Below, one piece after another: positions 43,865 through 51,739 of a stretch of 64,000 bases of DNA. The notes under the pieces were generated by a model. The model was not told the origin of the DNA. It did no database searches and was given only the letters and a program-made list of their open reading frames with translations. The position numbers were made by a program, and so were the translations under genes. Origin of the DNA: Bin87 sp965220265. GTDB lineage: Bacteria > Chloroflexota > Dehalococcoidia > Lucifugimonadales > UBA3495. The DNA lies in contig CBDCPM010000004.1 of assembly GCA_965220265.1 (NCBI GenBank), positions 4,154,001 to 4,218,000 on the forward strand. Reading direction: 5' to 3'. Numbering within the stretch: position 1 is the stretch's first letter; every line of letters begins with the position of its first letter.

Positions 43865-44683
43865 TCAAACGGTGGGTTTGCGTAACCCCTGACTGCGGAG
43901 GAGTTGGTCGATCCAGGCGTGGTCGGCGTCAGAGAAGGGCGGGTTGGGGTCTTGGTCGTAGTCGATGTCCCGGTCGTAGGATCCGAGGATGTACACCTCA
44001 TCGATTATGGGTTTCAGGTTTATTGCTATGCCTTCGGACCCTTCCACCAGGGGCATGACAAAGTGGGGTAGGGGCGACTGAATGCTGCAGGGGTACAAAT
44101 CGGCAACGGCGTCCGTGTTCCGAGCATTGGTGACGAGGATACGATAGTGGCTGGGCGGCACGTCGCCAATTACCGGCATTGGTTGGCCGGACCGGAGCAA
44201 GTCAATTTCGACCAGGTGAGACATGCTGTGGAACACTTGATTGCGCTTGGCAATGTATGCCTCACGACCGGGGCTGCTCTTGTTGCTGGGCGAAAGCAGT
44301 TCAATCACGGCGACTACTTCCCGGTTACTCACGCGGATTACCTCAAGGTACCTTTGCCGTTGCTCATCCTGGTACGGCACTCGTACCGGGATCGCGTCCT
44401 TGCTCCGGGGCGCGTCGGCAATTGCTATTGACGTTGACGCGCCGGCACCATCGTCCAGGACCATAACGTCAGGCAAACGGGCCTGACGGAGTCCCTCGCC
44501 ATCCATCTCCTCCGAAACGCACATTCTCTCCTCAATACGCACCATGTATTCGGGACGCAGTCGAGGCGCAAGCCACCGCTGCATTCCGGCGATGACGGAG
44601 GTATGCACTCCATGCCAAAGCTCAGGGCGCTCCAGGTACGGGTTCATGCCAGGGAAGGGGTTTTCCGGCAGTTGGGTGCTCAT
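43865..44683 (-). CDS. DUF4058 family protein (272 aa)
   Basis: Matches the DUF4058 family by its opening NPFPGMNPYLERPELWHGVHTSVI and L.P.LRPEYMVRIEERM, the central LEVIRVSNREVVAVIELLSPSNKS block, and the C-terminal HFVMPLVEGSEG. The central block (E.L.P.NK after a V-V-x-V-I strand) resembles a PD-(D/E)XK-like core and has been taken as such for related families, but the activity is unproven. Its stop lies 60 bp upstream of the UGSC gene, and one base separates its ATG from the preceding gene's stop. It may be an intruder in the redox operon or part of it. The family is common in cyanobacteria and Chloroflexota. Confidence 0.8.
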   Translation of the reverse strand: MSTQLPENPFPGMNPYLERPELWHGVHTSVIAGMQRWLAPRLRPEYMVRIEERMCVSEEMDGEGLRQARLPDVMVLDDGAGASTSIAIADAPRSKDAIPVRVPYQDEQRQRYLEVIRVSNREVVAVIELLSPSNKSSPGREAYIAKRNQVFHSMSHLVEIDLLRSGQPMPVIGDVPPSHYRILVTNARNTDAVADLYPCSIQSPLPHFVMPLVEGSEGIAINLKPIIDEVYILGSYDRDIDYDQDPNPPFSDADHAWIDQLLRSQGLRKPTV

Positions 44684-44684
44684 G

Positions 44685-45713
44685 CTAATTGGCGGTGATT
44701 TTGCGGGTGCGGATGCGATAGCCGGTGGTGTCGATGATGGCGCTGTAGCGACCGCCGGTGCCGCCGCCGTGCATGATGAGGATGTCGTCAGGGTCGTTGG
44801 CGCAGCGCATGATGACCTCCTCGTCGCCGGGGCGCTCGGGGCCCTGCTTGGAGCCGAGGCGGACTAGCTCAGCGCGGGAGCGGCCGCTGTTCTCGATGAG
44901 GAAGTCCTGGATGTCGCGGCGGGTCCAGCCGTCTCCCTGAAGGGTGATGGCGTGCTCGGGGCCGATGACGATGACCCACTGGGCAGGGAAGCGATGGGCC
45001 AGGGCGGCGGAGCGCAGGGCGTCGCAGATGGAGAGGAGAATAGCGCGGCCGGTGTGGGCGTAGCTGTTGGGCACGCTGACCGGGTTGTACGCGACGGCGA
45101 CGGTGACGACGCTGTCCGAGGCTTCGAAACCGCGGCTGACGTGGAGCGGCTCCCACGGGGAAGTCTCCTCGTTTTCGGCGATACAGAAAGTGTACTTGGC
45201 CGGCGTGCCGAGGGTGCCCCGGTCGAGCTGGCCGGGCCAGGCGTCGAAGCCATTCATGAAGCAGAGACGGACGGCGCGGCCGATGCTGGCGTTGGCGCGG
45301 AATCCGGGGCCGAACAGGCCGTCGCGGCTGTTGATGCCGAGCGCCTCGCGGATGGGGCCGTTGAGGACCATGAGGATGCTGGGCGAGCTGGTAGAAGAGG
45401 CGGCCATGTTGACGAAGTTGCGCTCCTCTTCGAGGGTGCGCAGGGCGGTGACGAGGACGGGGAAGTATTCCGCCTCGCAGCCGGCCATGACGGCGTTGGC
45501 GGCGGCGTTTTCGGAGGTGATGACGCGGCTGCGCATGTCCAGGTTGAGAAGTTCTTCCTCTCCAGTGAGACCGGCGAACGAGAGCATCTCGCGGACCTTG
45601 TAATCGGCGGGCGGGACGACGGGGAGGCCGTCGGTCCAGCCAAGGCGGAAACACTCCTCGATGGCTTCGATGGTGTCGGCGGTTTCGACGTGGCGTTCTG
45701 CGCTGCTGGTCAT
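44685..45713 (-). CDS. Conserved-looking protein of unknown function, UGSC neighbour (342 aa)
   Basis: The ATG at 45713 has AGGAG 6 bases upstream. No family name comes to mind. Distinct blocks include LGWTDGLPVVPPADYKVREML near the N-terminus, RVITSENAAANAVMAGCEAEYFPVL, NMAASSTSSPSILMVLNGP, LFGPGFRANASIGRAVRLCFMNGF and a C-terminal ILIMHGGGTGGRYSAII. The last, Gly-rich loop could bind a phosphate or cofactor. It is soluble, with no signal or membrane helix. It starts a co-directional minus-strand run with DUF4058, UGSC, thioesterase and AhpD-like genes, so a shared redox or carbon-conversion pathway is a reasonable guess. Confidence 0.75.
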   Translation of the reverse strand: MTSSAERHVETADTIEAIEECFRLGWTDGLPVVPPADYKVREMLSFAGLTGEEELLNLDMRSRVITSENAAANAVMAGCEAEYFPVLVTALRTLEEERNFVNMAASSTSSPSILMVLNGPIREALGINSRDGLFGPGFRANASIGRAVRLCFMNGFDAWPGQLDRGTLGTPAKYTFCIAENEETSPWEPLHVSRGFEASDSVVTVAVAYNPVSVPNSYAHTGRAILLSICDALRSAALAHRFPAQWVIVIGPEHAITLQGDGWTRRDIQDFLIENSGRSRAELVRLGSKQGPERPGDEEVIMRCANDPDDILIMHGGGTGGRYSAIIDTTGYRIRTRKITAN

Positions 45714-45722
45714 TGCGGTCTC

Positions 45723-46136
45723 CTACGTGGTGTTGGTTTCGGTGAGGGGTTGGAGGATTTCGAGCAGGATTGCCATGCGGTCGAGCCCTTCCGCAATATC
45801 CTGCGGGACCAGGAAACGTTTTCTGGTGTAGAAATAGCCGTGCAGTTCGTTGGCCTCGGCGCGAAGCTGACGCAGTCGTTCGTCTCCAGAGGCCAATCGC
45901 GCGCGGTTGATGATGTCGGCGAACTCTTCGTGACGCTGGTACTGCCAACCCTGGGCCACCGCGACAGCTTTGGCCATACAGGCGGCGGCACCCCAGCCTT
46001 TTTCGGCGGCCTGGTGGAGGTCGTCGTCGGCAAGGTACTGGTGGCTTTTGACCAGGAATTCCCGGGCCTGCTGGCGGTAGTCATAGATGGCTGCCGCCGG
46101 CTCGTCGAAGGGTTCGATGGGGGAGGATTGGGTCAT
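45723..46136 (-). CDS. PaREP1/HEPN-like helical protein (137 aa)
   Basis: An all-helical protein with LVKSHQYLADDDLHQAAEKGWGAAACMAKAVAVAQGWQYQRHEEFADIINRA, which fits the PaREP1/HEPN-type family (amino acids flanking E-K-G-W-G-A). A relative at 59751-60110 shows the same EKGWGA..LKAVAE..GWEH.RH pattern. No RxxxxH RNase motif is evident, so RNase activity is uncertain. Its ATG overlaps the stop of the preceding gene by 4 nt (ATGA), indicating a two-gene unit, perhaps a toxin-antitoxin or nucleotidyltransferase-like pair. Confidence 0.7.
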   Translation of the reverse strand: MTQSSPIEPFDEPAAAIYDYRQQAREFLVKSHQYLADDDLHQAAEKGWGAAACMAKAVAVAQGWQYQRHEEFADIINRARLASGDERLRQLRAEANELHGYFYTRKRFLVPQDIAEGLDRMAILLEILQPLTETNTT

Positions 46137-46516
46137 TGGTCGTTCTGGCTGGATTTGAGGCGGCCAGTTACTATTACGCCGTCGGTGACGCTGTAACCGT
46201 GGCCGGGGAAATTGGGGCTGTTCTCGGTGTGCATGTAAGCGGTGCGGCCGCTGACGATGGGCGTGATGGAGATGACCTCGTAGCCGGCGGCGTCGAGATC
46301 ATTGCAACAGCGTTCCAGGTGCTCGGCCATCTGCTGCAAGCGGGTGTGCTCCTCGCTGGTGACGCTGATCTTGCCGACGGTGCCGCCATGGGTGGACAGC
46401 CTGGTGTCAGCGTACACGTAGCGGGTGGTGTACGTGGGCTTACCGGTGGTGGGATAGGCCGATCGGAACAAGATTCGCCTCTTGGGATCCACGAGACACG
46501 AAAACACCGCCCCCAT
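46133..46516 (-). CDS. Unrecognised partner of HEPN-like gene (127 aa)
   Basis: The start at 46516 is preferred because AAGG lies 7 bases upstream; an in-frame ATG at 46609 would add 31 residues with basic, low-quality sequence. The protein has a beta-rich N-terminal part (VFSCLVDPKRRILFRSAYPTT), a helix (TSEEHTRLQQMAEHLERCCNDLDAAGY) and a strand-rich end (ITPIVSGRTAYMHTENSP, VTDGVIVTGRLK). No family is recognised. The proposed ribosome binding site and start lie in the loop of a strong hairpin (46504-46538). Translation is coupled to the downstream HEPN-like gene by a 4-nt overlap. Confidence 0.55.
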   Translation of the reverse strand: MGAVFSCLVDPKRRILFRSAYPTTGKPTYTTRYVYADTRLSTHGGTVGKISVTSEEHTRLQQMAEHLERCCNDLDAAGYEVISITPIVSGRTAYMHTENSPNFPGHGYSVTDGVIVTGRLKSSQNDQ

Positions 46517-46538
46517 TATTACCTTGCGGGGGCGGTGT
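46504..46538 (-). promoter_or_regulatory. Hairpin displaying the start region of the 127-aa gene
   Basis: On the minus-strand transcript ACACCGCCCCC pairs perfectly with GGGGGCGGUGU (11 bp). The 13-base loop GCAAGGUAAUAAU carries the ribosome binding site AAGG and the first two bases of the AUG. This may keep the start open, or be a protein- or RNA-binding control site. Confidence 0.65.
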
Positions 46539-46685
46539 GGCAATCCCGGCGCACTCTTCACCATCCGATCAGAAGGCAGTTTGTGACTGCGATGATGAGT
46601 CCAGGCCATTTCCGCATTCGTGCGGCGCTCTCCCGCACAACGGTATTACAGACATCGCGGACGGGGCTGCCAAAGTTGTACGTCG

Positions 46686-47108
46686 TTACCTCTGAGTAGG
46701 AGTAGCAAGTGGTACTAGCGGGTTCGTTGTTGACGTATCAATTCCGGGACGGCACAAATGCCGAAGAGCAACGATCAGTTTTTGTGTATCTTGGACATGG
46801 CCAGCCAAATCCGCGGGCTCCAGGTGACTGTTGTAAAAATGGCCGTGGAAAGCACTGGCAGATAGCCAATTGTCTTGGAGCTCGGCGTTATTCCCGTGAT
46901 TGGCTATCAGATGCCTGATGACGCGGCCGCCCCGCGGATAGCTATTCCCGTGGGCCAACCCGTGTTGAAGGGCCAAAGCGTTCGTCATGCGATTTACTGC
47001 TCCCCACAACATTTCTGCCATGGCGACATCGTCACCCTCCACCTGCAACTTTTCAGCCAATTGATTGAGACGATCCGCCACCGCCAAGTGGTCAATGCTA
47101 TCCATCAA
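46686..47108 (-). CDS. HEPN-like helical protein (140 aa)
   Basis: Helical protein with the layout of the PaREP1/HEPN-like genes: LAEKLQVEGDDVAMAEMLWGAVNRMTNALALQHGLAHGN, then a helix ending ASAFHGHFYNSHLEPADLAGHVQDTQKLIVALRHL. It starts inside the preceding gene (11-nt overlap), so the pair is translationally coupled. It faces the next HEPN-like pair at 45.7-46.5 kb across a 169-bp gap. Function unknown; a toxin or RNA-binding role is possible by family analogy. Confidence 0.6.
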   Translation of the reverse strand: MMDSIDHLAVADRLNQLAEKLQVEGDDVAMAEMLWGAVNRMTNALALQHGLAHGNSYPRGGRVIRHLIANHGNNAELQDNWLSASAFHGHFYNSHLEPADLAGHVQDTQKLIVALRHLCRPGIDTSTTNPLVPLATPTQR

Positions 47109-47475
47109 CCAGGTTCTTAGGTTGATACCCTATCAATGTTTGCGCGAACTCCCTAACTGATGGCCAACTCAGCGCGACATCGCCCGGAGGCGCGAAGTGG
47201 TGCACGGCGTTGTCGCGGAAAACGGTTGCTAGCCGTAATTTGCGCGCGTGCCAACCGTCACCGCCATACTGACGGTCCAGCCAATCGGCGAAGTCGCGGA
47301 ACTCCTCCCGTGTTTCGACGCGCAATTCTAACGCTTCCGCCAGTCGCTTCAGCGCACACTCCACGGACAGGTACAGGAGGATCGAACCTGTATCGTCATC
47401 GCCATTCGCGAATGCCCGGTCAGCCGCCGCCAAATGGTCTTCAGGTTTTCGGCACGCCGCGCCATGGGTAGTCAT
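47098..47475 (-). CDS. HEPN-domain-like protein (125 aa)
   Basis: The ATG at 47475 follows AGGAAAG. The sequence is helical (RKPEDHLAAADRAFANGDDDTGSILLYLSVECALKRLAEALELRV...REFAQTLIGYQ) with an A/L-rich core, similar to HEPN domains. The usual R-x4-6-H catalytic motif is not evident, although DNAVHHF near residue 90 is a candidate site. It forms an overlapping pair with the next gene and is separated by 67 bp from a dehydrogenase gene. Confidence 0.6.
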   Translation of the reverse strand: MTTHGAACRKPEDHLAAADRAFANGDDDTGSILLYLSVECALKRLAEALELRVETREEFRDFADWLDRQYGGDGWHARKLRLATVFRDNAVHHFAPPGDVALSWPSVREFAQTLIGYQPKNLVDG

Positions 47476-47542
47476 CAGTACTTTCCTGTCAACGCGCTGC
47501 TCACAGTAACCGTTATACCTAGCGAACCAACATAGCAGCCCC

Positions 47543-48448
47543 TTACCTATCCGTCTCGCTGCCGAAGCGGAGCTGGACGCCGGATTTTTCTTCCTGGAGC
47601 TTGGCGACGGCGTCGGAGTCCTCGGGGCCCCAACCGCGGAAAAGGGCTTCGACGTGGCGTTGGTCGACCAGGTTTGAGAGCTCCATGGGGATGCCGTACT
47701 CGCGGCCGAGGTCGGTGGCGAGACGCACGTCCTTGGCGGCCAGGGCGGTGGCGAATCCGGGCTCGAAGTTGTCGGCGAACAGGTAACGCGGGAACTTTTC
47801 GGTGAGACGGCGGTTGCCGCCGCTGCTATTGGCGATGACGTCGGCAAGGGTCTCCAGGGAGACGCCGGCCTTGACGCCCAGGGTCAGGGCCTCGGACATG
47901 AGGACGCCGATGCCCATGGAGAGCAGGTTGTTGCAGATCTTGGTGACCATGCCGTTGCCGATCTCGCCGCAGTAGACGACATGGGCGCCGATGGCGTCGA
48001 GCATGGGCTTGACGGCGCTGTAGGTTTCCTCGTCGCCGCCGACCATGACGGCCAAGGTGCCGGCGGCCGCGCCGTACACGCCACCGCTGACCGGGGCGTC
48101 GAGCACGGTCACGCCATGGGTGGCGCACTCGTCGTGGATGCGGCGGATAACGGTGGGGGAGTTGGTGGAGAGGTCCACGTACACGTCGCCGGATCCGGCG
48201 GCGGACATGATGCCATTCTCGCCCATCACCACGGCTTCGACGTCGCGCGGAACGGGGAGGGAGGTAAAGACGGCGTCATTGCCGGAGACACAGCCGGCAG
48301 GGGTGTCGGACCATTGGGCGCCCATTTCCAGCAGGTTGATGGCGGACTCCCGGCGGAGGTCATGGACGGTGAGCTGATGCCCAGCCTTGATCATGTTGGC
48401 GGCCATGGGGTTGCCCATGTTGCCAACCCCGATAAACCCAGCTTTCAT
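47543..48448 (-). CDS. NAD(P)-dependent oxidoreductase, 3-hydroxyisobutyrate-dehydrogenase-like (301 aa)
   Basis: The ATG at 48448 with AGGAG 9 bases upstream gives a protein that begins with the Rossmann motif GFIGVGNMGNPMAANMIKAGH (beta-alpha-beta, GxGxMG). Further family marks: the NADP/NAD region TVHDLRRE, the substrate-binding DAPVSGGVYGAAAGTLAVMVGG block, and the catalytic-lysine helix GEIGNGMVTKICNNLLSMG (Lys near 172). Length fits the family (~290-300). It oxidises a 3-hydroxy or 2-hydroxy acid with NAD(P)+; the substrate is not predictable. It stands upstream of the redox block and could feed the same pathway. Confidence 0.9.
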   Translation of the reverse strand: MKAGFIGVGNMGNPMAANMIKAGHQLTVHDLRRESAINLLEMGAQWSDTPAGCVSGNDAVFTSLPVPRDVEAVVMGENGIMSAAGSGDVYVDLSTNSPTVIRRIHDECATHGVTVLDAPVSGGVYGAAAGTLAVMVGGDEETYSAVKPMLDAIGAHVVYCGEIGNGMVTKICNNLLSMGIGVLMSEALTLGVKAGVSLETLADVIANSSGGNRRLTEKFPRYLFADNFEPGFATALAAKDVRLATDLGREYGIPMELSNLVDQRHVEALFRGWGPEDSDAVAKLQEEKSGVQLRFGSETDR

Positions 48449-48552
48449 AGAAATTCGCTCCTGAAACGCGCCGATGTTCAACCGGCGGCAAGTGTGGCGG
48501 AATTATAACACCGGGTACCCCCTAACACGGTTCGGGTAGGGTCCACGACCGG

Positions 48553-50196
48553 TGTTGACGGTCAGCGAAAGTGTCCTCGCTAACTGGTCAGCATAAATGT
48601 CACAGTCCCCTTATGGAGAATGTGACGTTGAACCAGAAAGAACAAGCGAGACTCAAGGTCCTGAACAGTCTGTTGGCGGAGCAGATGACCGTAGACCAGG
48701 CAGCCGAGCTGATGGGAGTGAGCACGCGCCATGCCAGGCGCATCCTGGCGGCATACCGGAAGGAGGGTGTCACTGCCCTGGCTCACGGCCACCGTGGCCG
48801 CCGGCCGCCCAACGCCACACCCGAGGCAACCAGGGCCGAGGTGTTGCGCCTTGCCAGCACCCGCTACTTCGGAACCAACCACACCCACTTGGGCGAATTG
48901 CTTGGAGAGCGCGAGGGCATCCACATCGGCCGGACCACGCTGCGGCGCATACTGGTAGACGCCGGACTGAGCAGTCCGCGCCGTCGCCGTCCACCCAAGC
49001 ATCGGGTGCGTCGCCAGCGGATGCCGCAGGAGGGGATGCTGATCCAGCTGGACGGCAGCTATCACCGATGGTTGGGGGAGGCGGGACCGCAGTTCACGCT
49101 GCTGCTGGCGGTGGACGATGCTACCGGCGCCGTGGTGAACGCGCTCTTCTGCGAGCGAGAAAACGCACGCAACTACTTCCTGCTGACACAGGAGCTGGTG
49201 GAGAATCACGGAGCGCCGGTTGCCCTTTACGTCGACCGGCACGCCGCCTTCAAGCACACGCCCGGGTCTGGCCTCGTCGGTGCGCCAACCCAGTTCAGCC
49301 GCGCCATGGACGAGCTGGGGATCCAGATGATATTCGCGCTGTCGCCCCAGGCGAAGGGTCGCGTGGAGCGAACGGCGGAAACGTTTCAGGACCGGCTGGT
49401 GACGGAACTTCGACTGGCTGGCGCGGCCACCATCGCGGAAGCTGACCGCGTGCTGCCGAGCTTCCTGCCGCGCTGCAACACACGCTTCGGCGTTCCGCCG
49501 CAATGCCCTGAGGCCGCTTACCGCCCGCTGGCATCGGATTTGTGCCTGGACCGTATCCTCTGCTTCAAGCACCGCAGGAAGGTGGCCCGGGACAACACGG
49601 TGAAGTTCCAGTTGCATACCCCGCAATTGCTGCCCGAGCTGCAACGTCCCAGCTATGCTGGCGCCGCAGTTGAGGTCCTGGAAGGGCTGGACGGTCGTCT
49701 GTCCCTGCAACACCAGGGACGCACTATCCCCTCTCAAGAGGCGCCGCCCAATCCGGTATTCATGCGAACCGGCAACGGGTCATACCTGCCCCTTGCTAGG
49801 CACCGGTCCGGTCCTGACCATCCGACCCGGCCTTGGGCGACAACCCTCTCCCAACTCGACACACATGGTGCCGAAGGAACCGCGCATGACCCGGTTACCA
49901 ACCGCGGGACCGCAGCCGGCAACGTGGCAGCCATCCCGCCTCGGAAGCCGACGTTCCTCGAGAAGGCACGGTGGAAGGCAATACAGAAGGCGAAGCGCAA
50001 AGGTATGTCCATCCGAGGCATAGCGCGGGAGCTGGGGATCCACCGGGCCACGGTGAGGAGATACCTGGACGCTGATCATCCACCGACGCGGCAAGTCCGC
50101 ATCGCGTCAACTACGACAACATCTGATACCATCGCCGCCTAAACAGCGGACATTTTTGCTGAACACTTAGTCGGACATTTACCCTGACCTTCGACA
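48553..50196 (+). mobile_element. Complete ISNCY-type insertion sequence (1644 bp)
   Basis: Ends are TGT...ACA. The left end (TGTTGACGGTCAG...) and the reverse complement of the right end (TGTCGAAGGTCAG...) form ~50-bp imperfect inverted repeats. A 7-bp direct repeat, CGACCGG, flanks it at 48546-48552 and 50197-50203, which is the expected target duplication. It encodes one transposase. It sits in the intergenic region upstream of the dehydrogenase gene. Intact ends and target duplication argue for a fairly recent insertion. Confidence 0.85.
48613..50142 (+). CDS. ISNCY family transposase (509 aa)
   Basis: DDE-type transposase. The N-terminal helix-turn-helix (QMTVDQAAELMGVSTRHARRILAAYRKEG) is followed by an RGRRPPNATP basic segment. 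The catalytic domain shows D in IQLDGSYHRWL, D in LYVDRHAAFKH and E in KGRVERTAETFQDRLV, in order and spacing. A C-terminal second helix-turn-helix (MSIRGIARELGIHRATVRRYL) is unusual for the group and might bind the ends. The start is ambiguous: ATG at 48613, or GTG/TTG a few codons later behind GGAG. It lies within inverted repeats at 48553 and 50196, 60 and 54 bases from the gene. Confidence 0.9.
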   Translation: MENVTLNQKEQARLKVLNSLLAEQMTVDQAAELMGVSTRHARRILAAYRKEGVTALAHGHRGRRPPNATPEATRAEVLRLASTRYFGTNHTHLGELLGEREGIHIGRTTLRRILVDAGLSSPRRRRPPKHRVRRQRMPQEGMLIQLDGSYHRWLGEAGPQFTLLLAVDDATGAVVNALFCERENARNYFLLTQELVENHGAPVALYVDRHAAFKHTPGSGLVGAPTQFSRAMDELGIQMIFALSPQAKGRVERTAETFQDRLVTELRLAGAATIAEADRVLPSFLPRCNTRFGVPPQCPEAAYRPLASDLCLDRILCFKHRRKVARDNTVKFQLHTPQLLPELQRPSYAGAAVEVLEGLDGRLSLQHQGRTIPSQEAPPNPVFMRTGNGSYLPLARHRSGPDHPTRPWATTLSQLDTHGAEGTAHDPVTNRGTAAGNVAAIPPRKPTFLEKARWKAIQKAKRKGMSIRGIARELGIHRATVRRYLDADHPPTRQVRIASTTTTSDTIAA

Positions 50197-50203
50197 CGAC
50201 CGG

Positions 50204-50750
50204 GGCACACACGGTGTCGCCGTGGCACGTCAAATTGGGTGAGGGTGAGTACAGCCGCAGCAAGTCGGTCGTTGGGCAGGTGTTCTGGATGCCTGCTTTC
50301 GCAGGCACGACGGTGGCGGGGTTGCGGATGCTGGCATAGAGCGAGAACACCTGACGCGTACCCGGTTTGTCATTGCAAGGAGCGATGCGGCAGGGGAATT
50401 CCGGCGCCCGAACGATGACTCCTCCGCCAACGAGATTGCCGCGCTTCGCTCGCAATGACAGTTTGCATTCAAGTGGACGCGCGCGGCAGGCACAGGCGCC
50501 GACAACCGCAAGGCTTCGCTCGCAACGACAGTTTGAACTCGAGTTGGTAGGTGTGATGCGAACACACAAGGTCATCCGATTGTTGTCCGCAAAGATGGCG
50601 GGACACACCAGTCACGGCGCGATGCAACCGCTGCCGGCGAGGGCATTTGCTACGGCGTCGAGATTGCCGCGCTTCGCTCGCAATGACGTTTGGGAAAATC
50701 GAATGACCCTGGGCGTAGATAACCGAAAGGGTTCGCACGATGGGATGCGG
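50204..50750. repeat. Intergenic block of dispersed palindromic repeats
   Basis: This gap has no gene. It holds a copy of the ATGCCTGCTTTCGCAGGC repeat (50285-50313) and several copies of a second repeat (CGCTTCGCTCGCAATGAC) near 50436-50460, 50510-50530 and 50665-50690, with an inverted copy near 50368. It also contains the promoter region of the esterase genes. Such repeats are often transcript ends or IS-derived debris. Confidence 0.7.
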
Positions 50751-50791
50751 GGCTATAATAGGCCAGTCTGCCGACTATGAGGAGTTTATCG

Positions 50792-51739
50792 ATGGCCACG
50801 CAACAGGATCTGGAGTCGTTTGTCACATCGGCTACGTGTCCGGACGATTTTGACAGCTTTTGGGATGGAGTCCGGGCCGAGCTAGCCGAAATTCCGCTGG
50901 ATGCGACGGCCGAGACCGACGCGCTGCGGAGCACGGACACGACCAAGGTGTACCAAGCCAAGTACCGGAGCCTCGGCGGGTTGGAGGTATTCGCCTGGTA
51001 TGCCGTGCCGGCGAAGGGGGACGGGCCGTTCCCCGCGATTCTGCATCTGCCCGGGTACAAATCGGAGCCGGCCTTGAGACGGGACTGGGGAGCGAAGGGC
51101 GTGGCGGTGCTGTCGGTGGCCGTCAGAGGGAAATTGCCCAGCAGCGGGGAATTCAATCCCGGGTATCCTGGGCTGCTGACCAGCGGCGTGGAGGAACGAG
51201 ACACGTACAGCTACAAGGGAGTGATCGCGGACTGCGTGCGCGGCGTGGACTTTTTGCTCTCTCGGCCAGAGGTCGATGCCGAACGCATCTACTGTTGCGG
51301 GAGCAGCCAGGGCGGTGGCCTGACCCTCATAACGTCCGCGCTGCGGCCGGAGATAAAGGCGGGCGTCGCGGGCTATCCGTTCCTGTGCTGTTTCCCGGAG
51401 TCGATGCGGATGCTACGCAGTTACCCATATGATGAGCTTTCATGCTATCAACGGGCGCACCCGGAGAAGGCGGAGCAGATGCTTCACACGCTGCGATATT
51501 TCGACGCGGTGAACTTTGCGCCTCGGATCAAGTGCCCCATGGTGGTTGGGATCGCCATGGAGGACGAGGTTTGCCCGCCGGAAACCAGCTACGCGGCGTA
51601 CCGACTGCTGGGCGGCGAGCGGGAGTTGTGGCTTTTCCCGGAGTCTGGCCACGGCAACGCCCATGAATATCCGGCGCGGGAGCGGGCGTGGCTGGAAGAG
51701 CGCATCGGCGTGGGCCGGGCGGAGGTCGCGACACCATGA
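50792..51739 (+). CDS. Acetylxylan-esterase-family hydrolase (315 aa)
   Basis: Alpha/beta-hydrolase of the acetylxylan esterase / cephalosporin-C deacetylase family. The start at 50792 is selected because GAGGAG is 7 bases upstream. It shows a strand-rich N-terminus (KYRSLGGLEVFAWYAVPA...GPFPAILHLPGYK), VAVRGKLPSSGEF, the nucleophile elbow CCGSSQGGGLTL (G-S-S-Q-G), Asp in VVGIAMEDEVCPPE and the final His in PESGHGNAHEY. All three catalytic residues are present. The acylated substrate is unknown. It overlaps the next gene by 4 nt (ATGA), so the two form an operon with a diverged paralogue. Confidence 0.88.
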   Translation: MATQQDLESFVTSATCPDDFDSFWDGVRAELAEIPLDATAETDALRSTDTTKVYQAKYRSLGGLEVFAWYAVPAKGDGPFPAILHLPGYKSEPALRRDWGAKGVAVLSVAVRGKLPSSGEFNPGYPGLLTSGVEERDTYSYKGVIADCVRGVDFLLSRPEVDAERIYCCGSSQGGGLTLITSALRPEIKAGVAGYPFLCCFPESMRMLRSYPYDELSCYQRAHPEKAEQMLHTLRYFDAVNFAPRIKCPMVVGIAMEDEVCPPETSYAAYRLLGGERELWLFPESGHGNAHEYPARERAWLEERIGVGRAEVATP

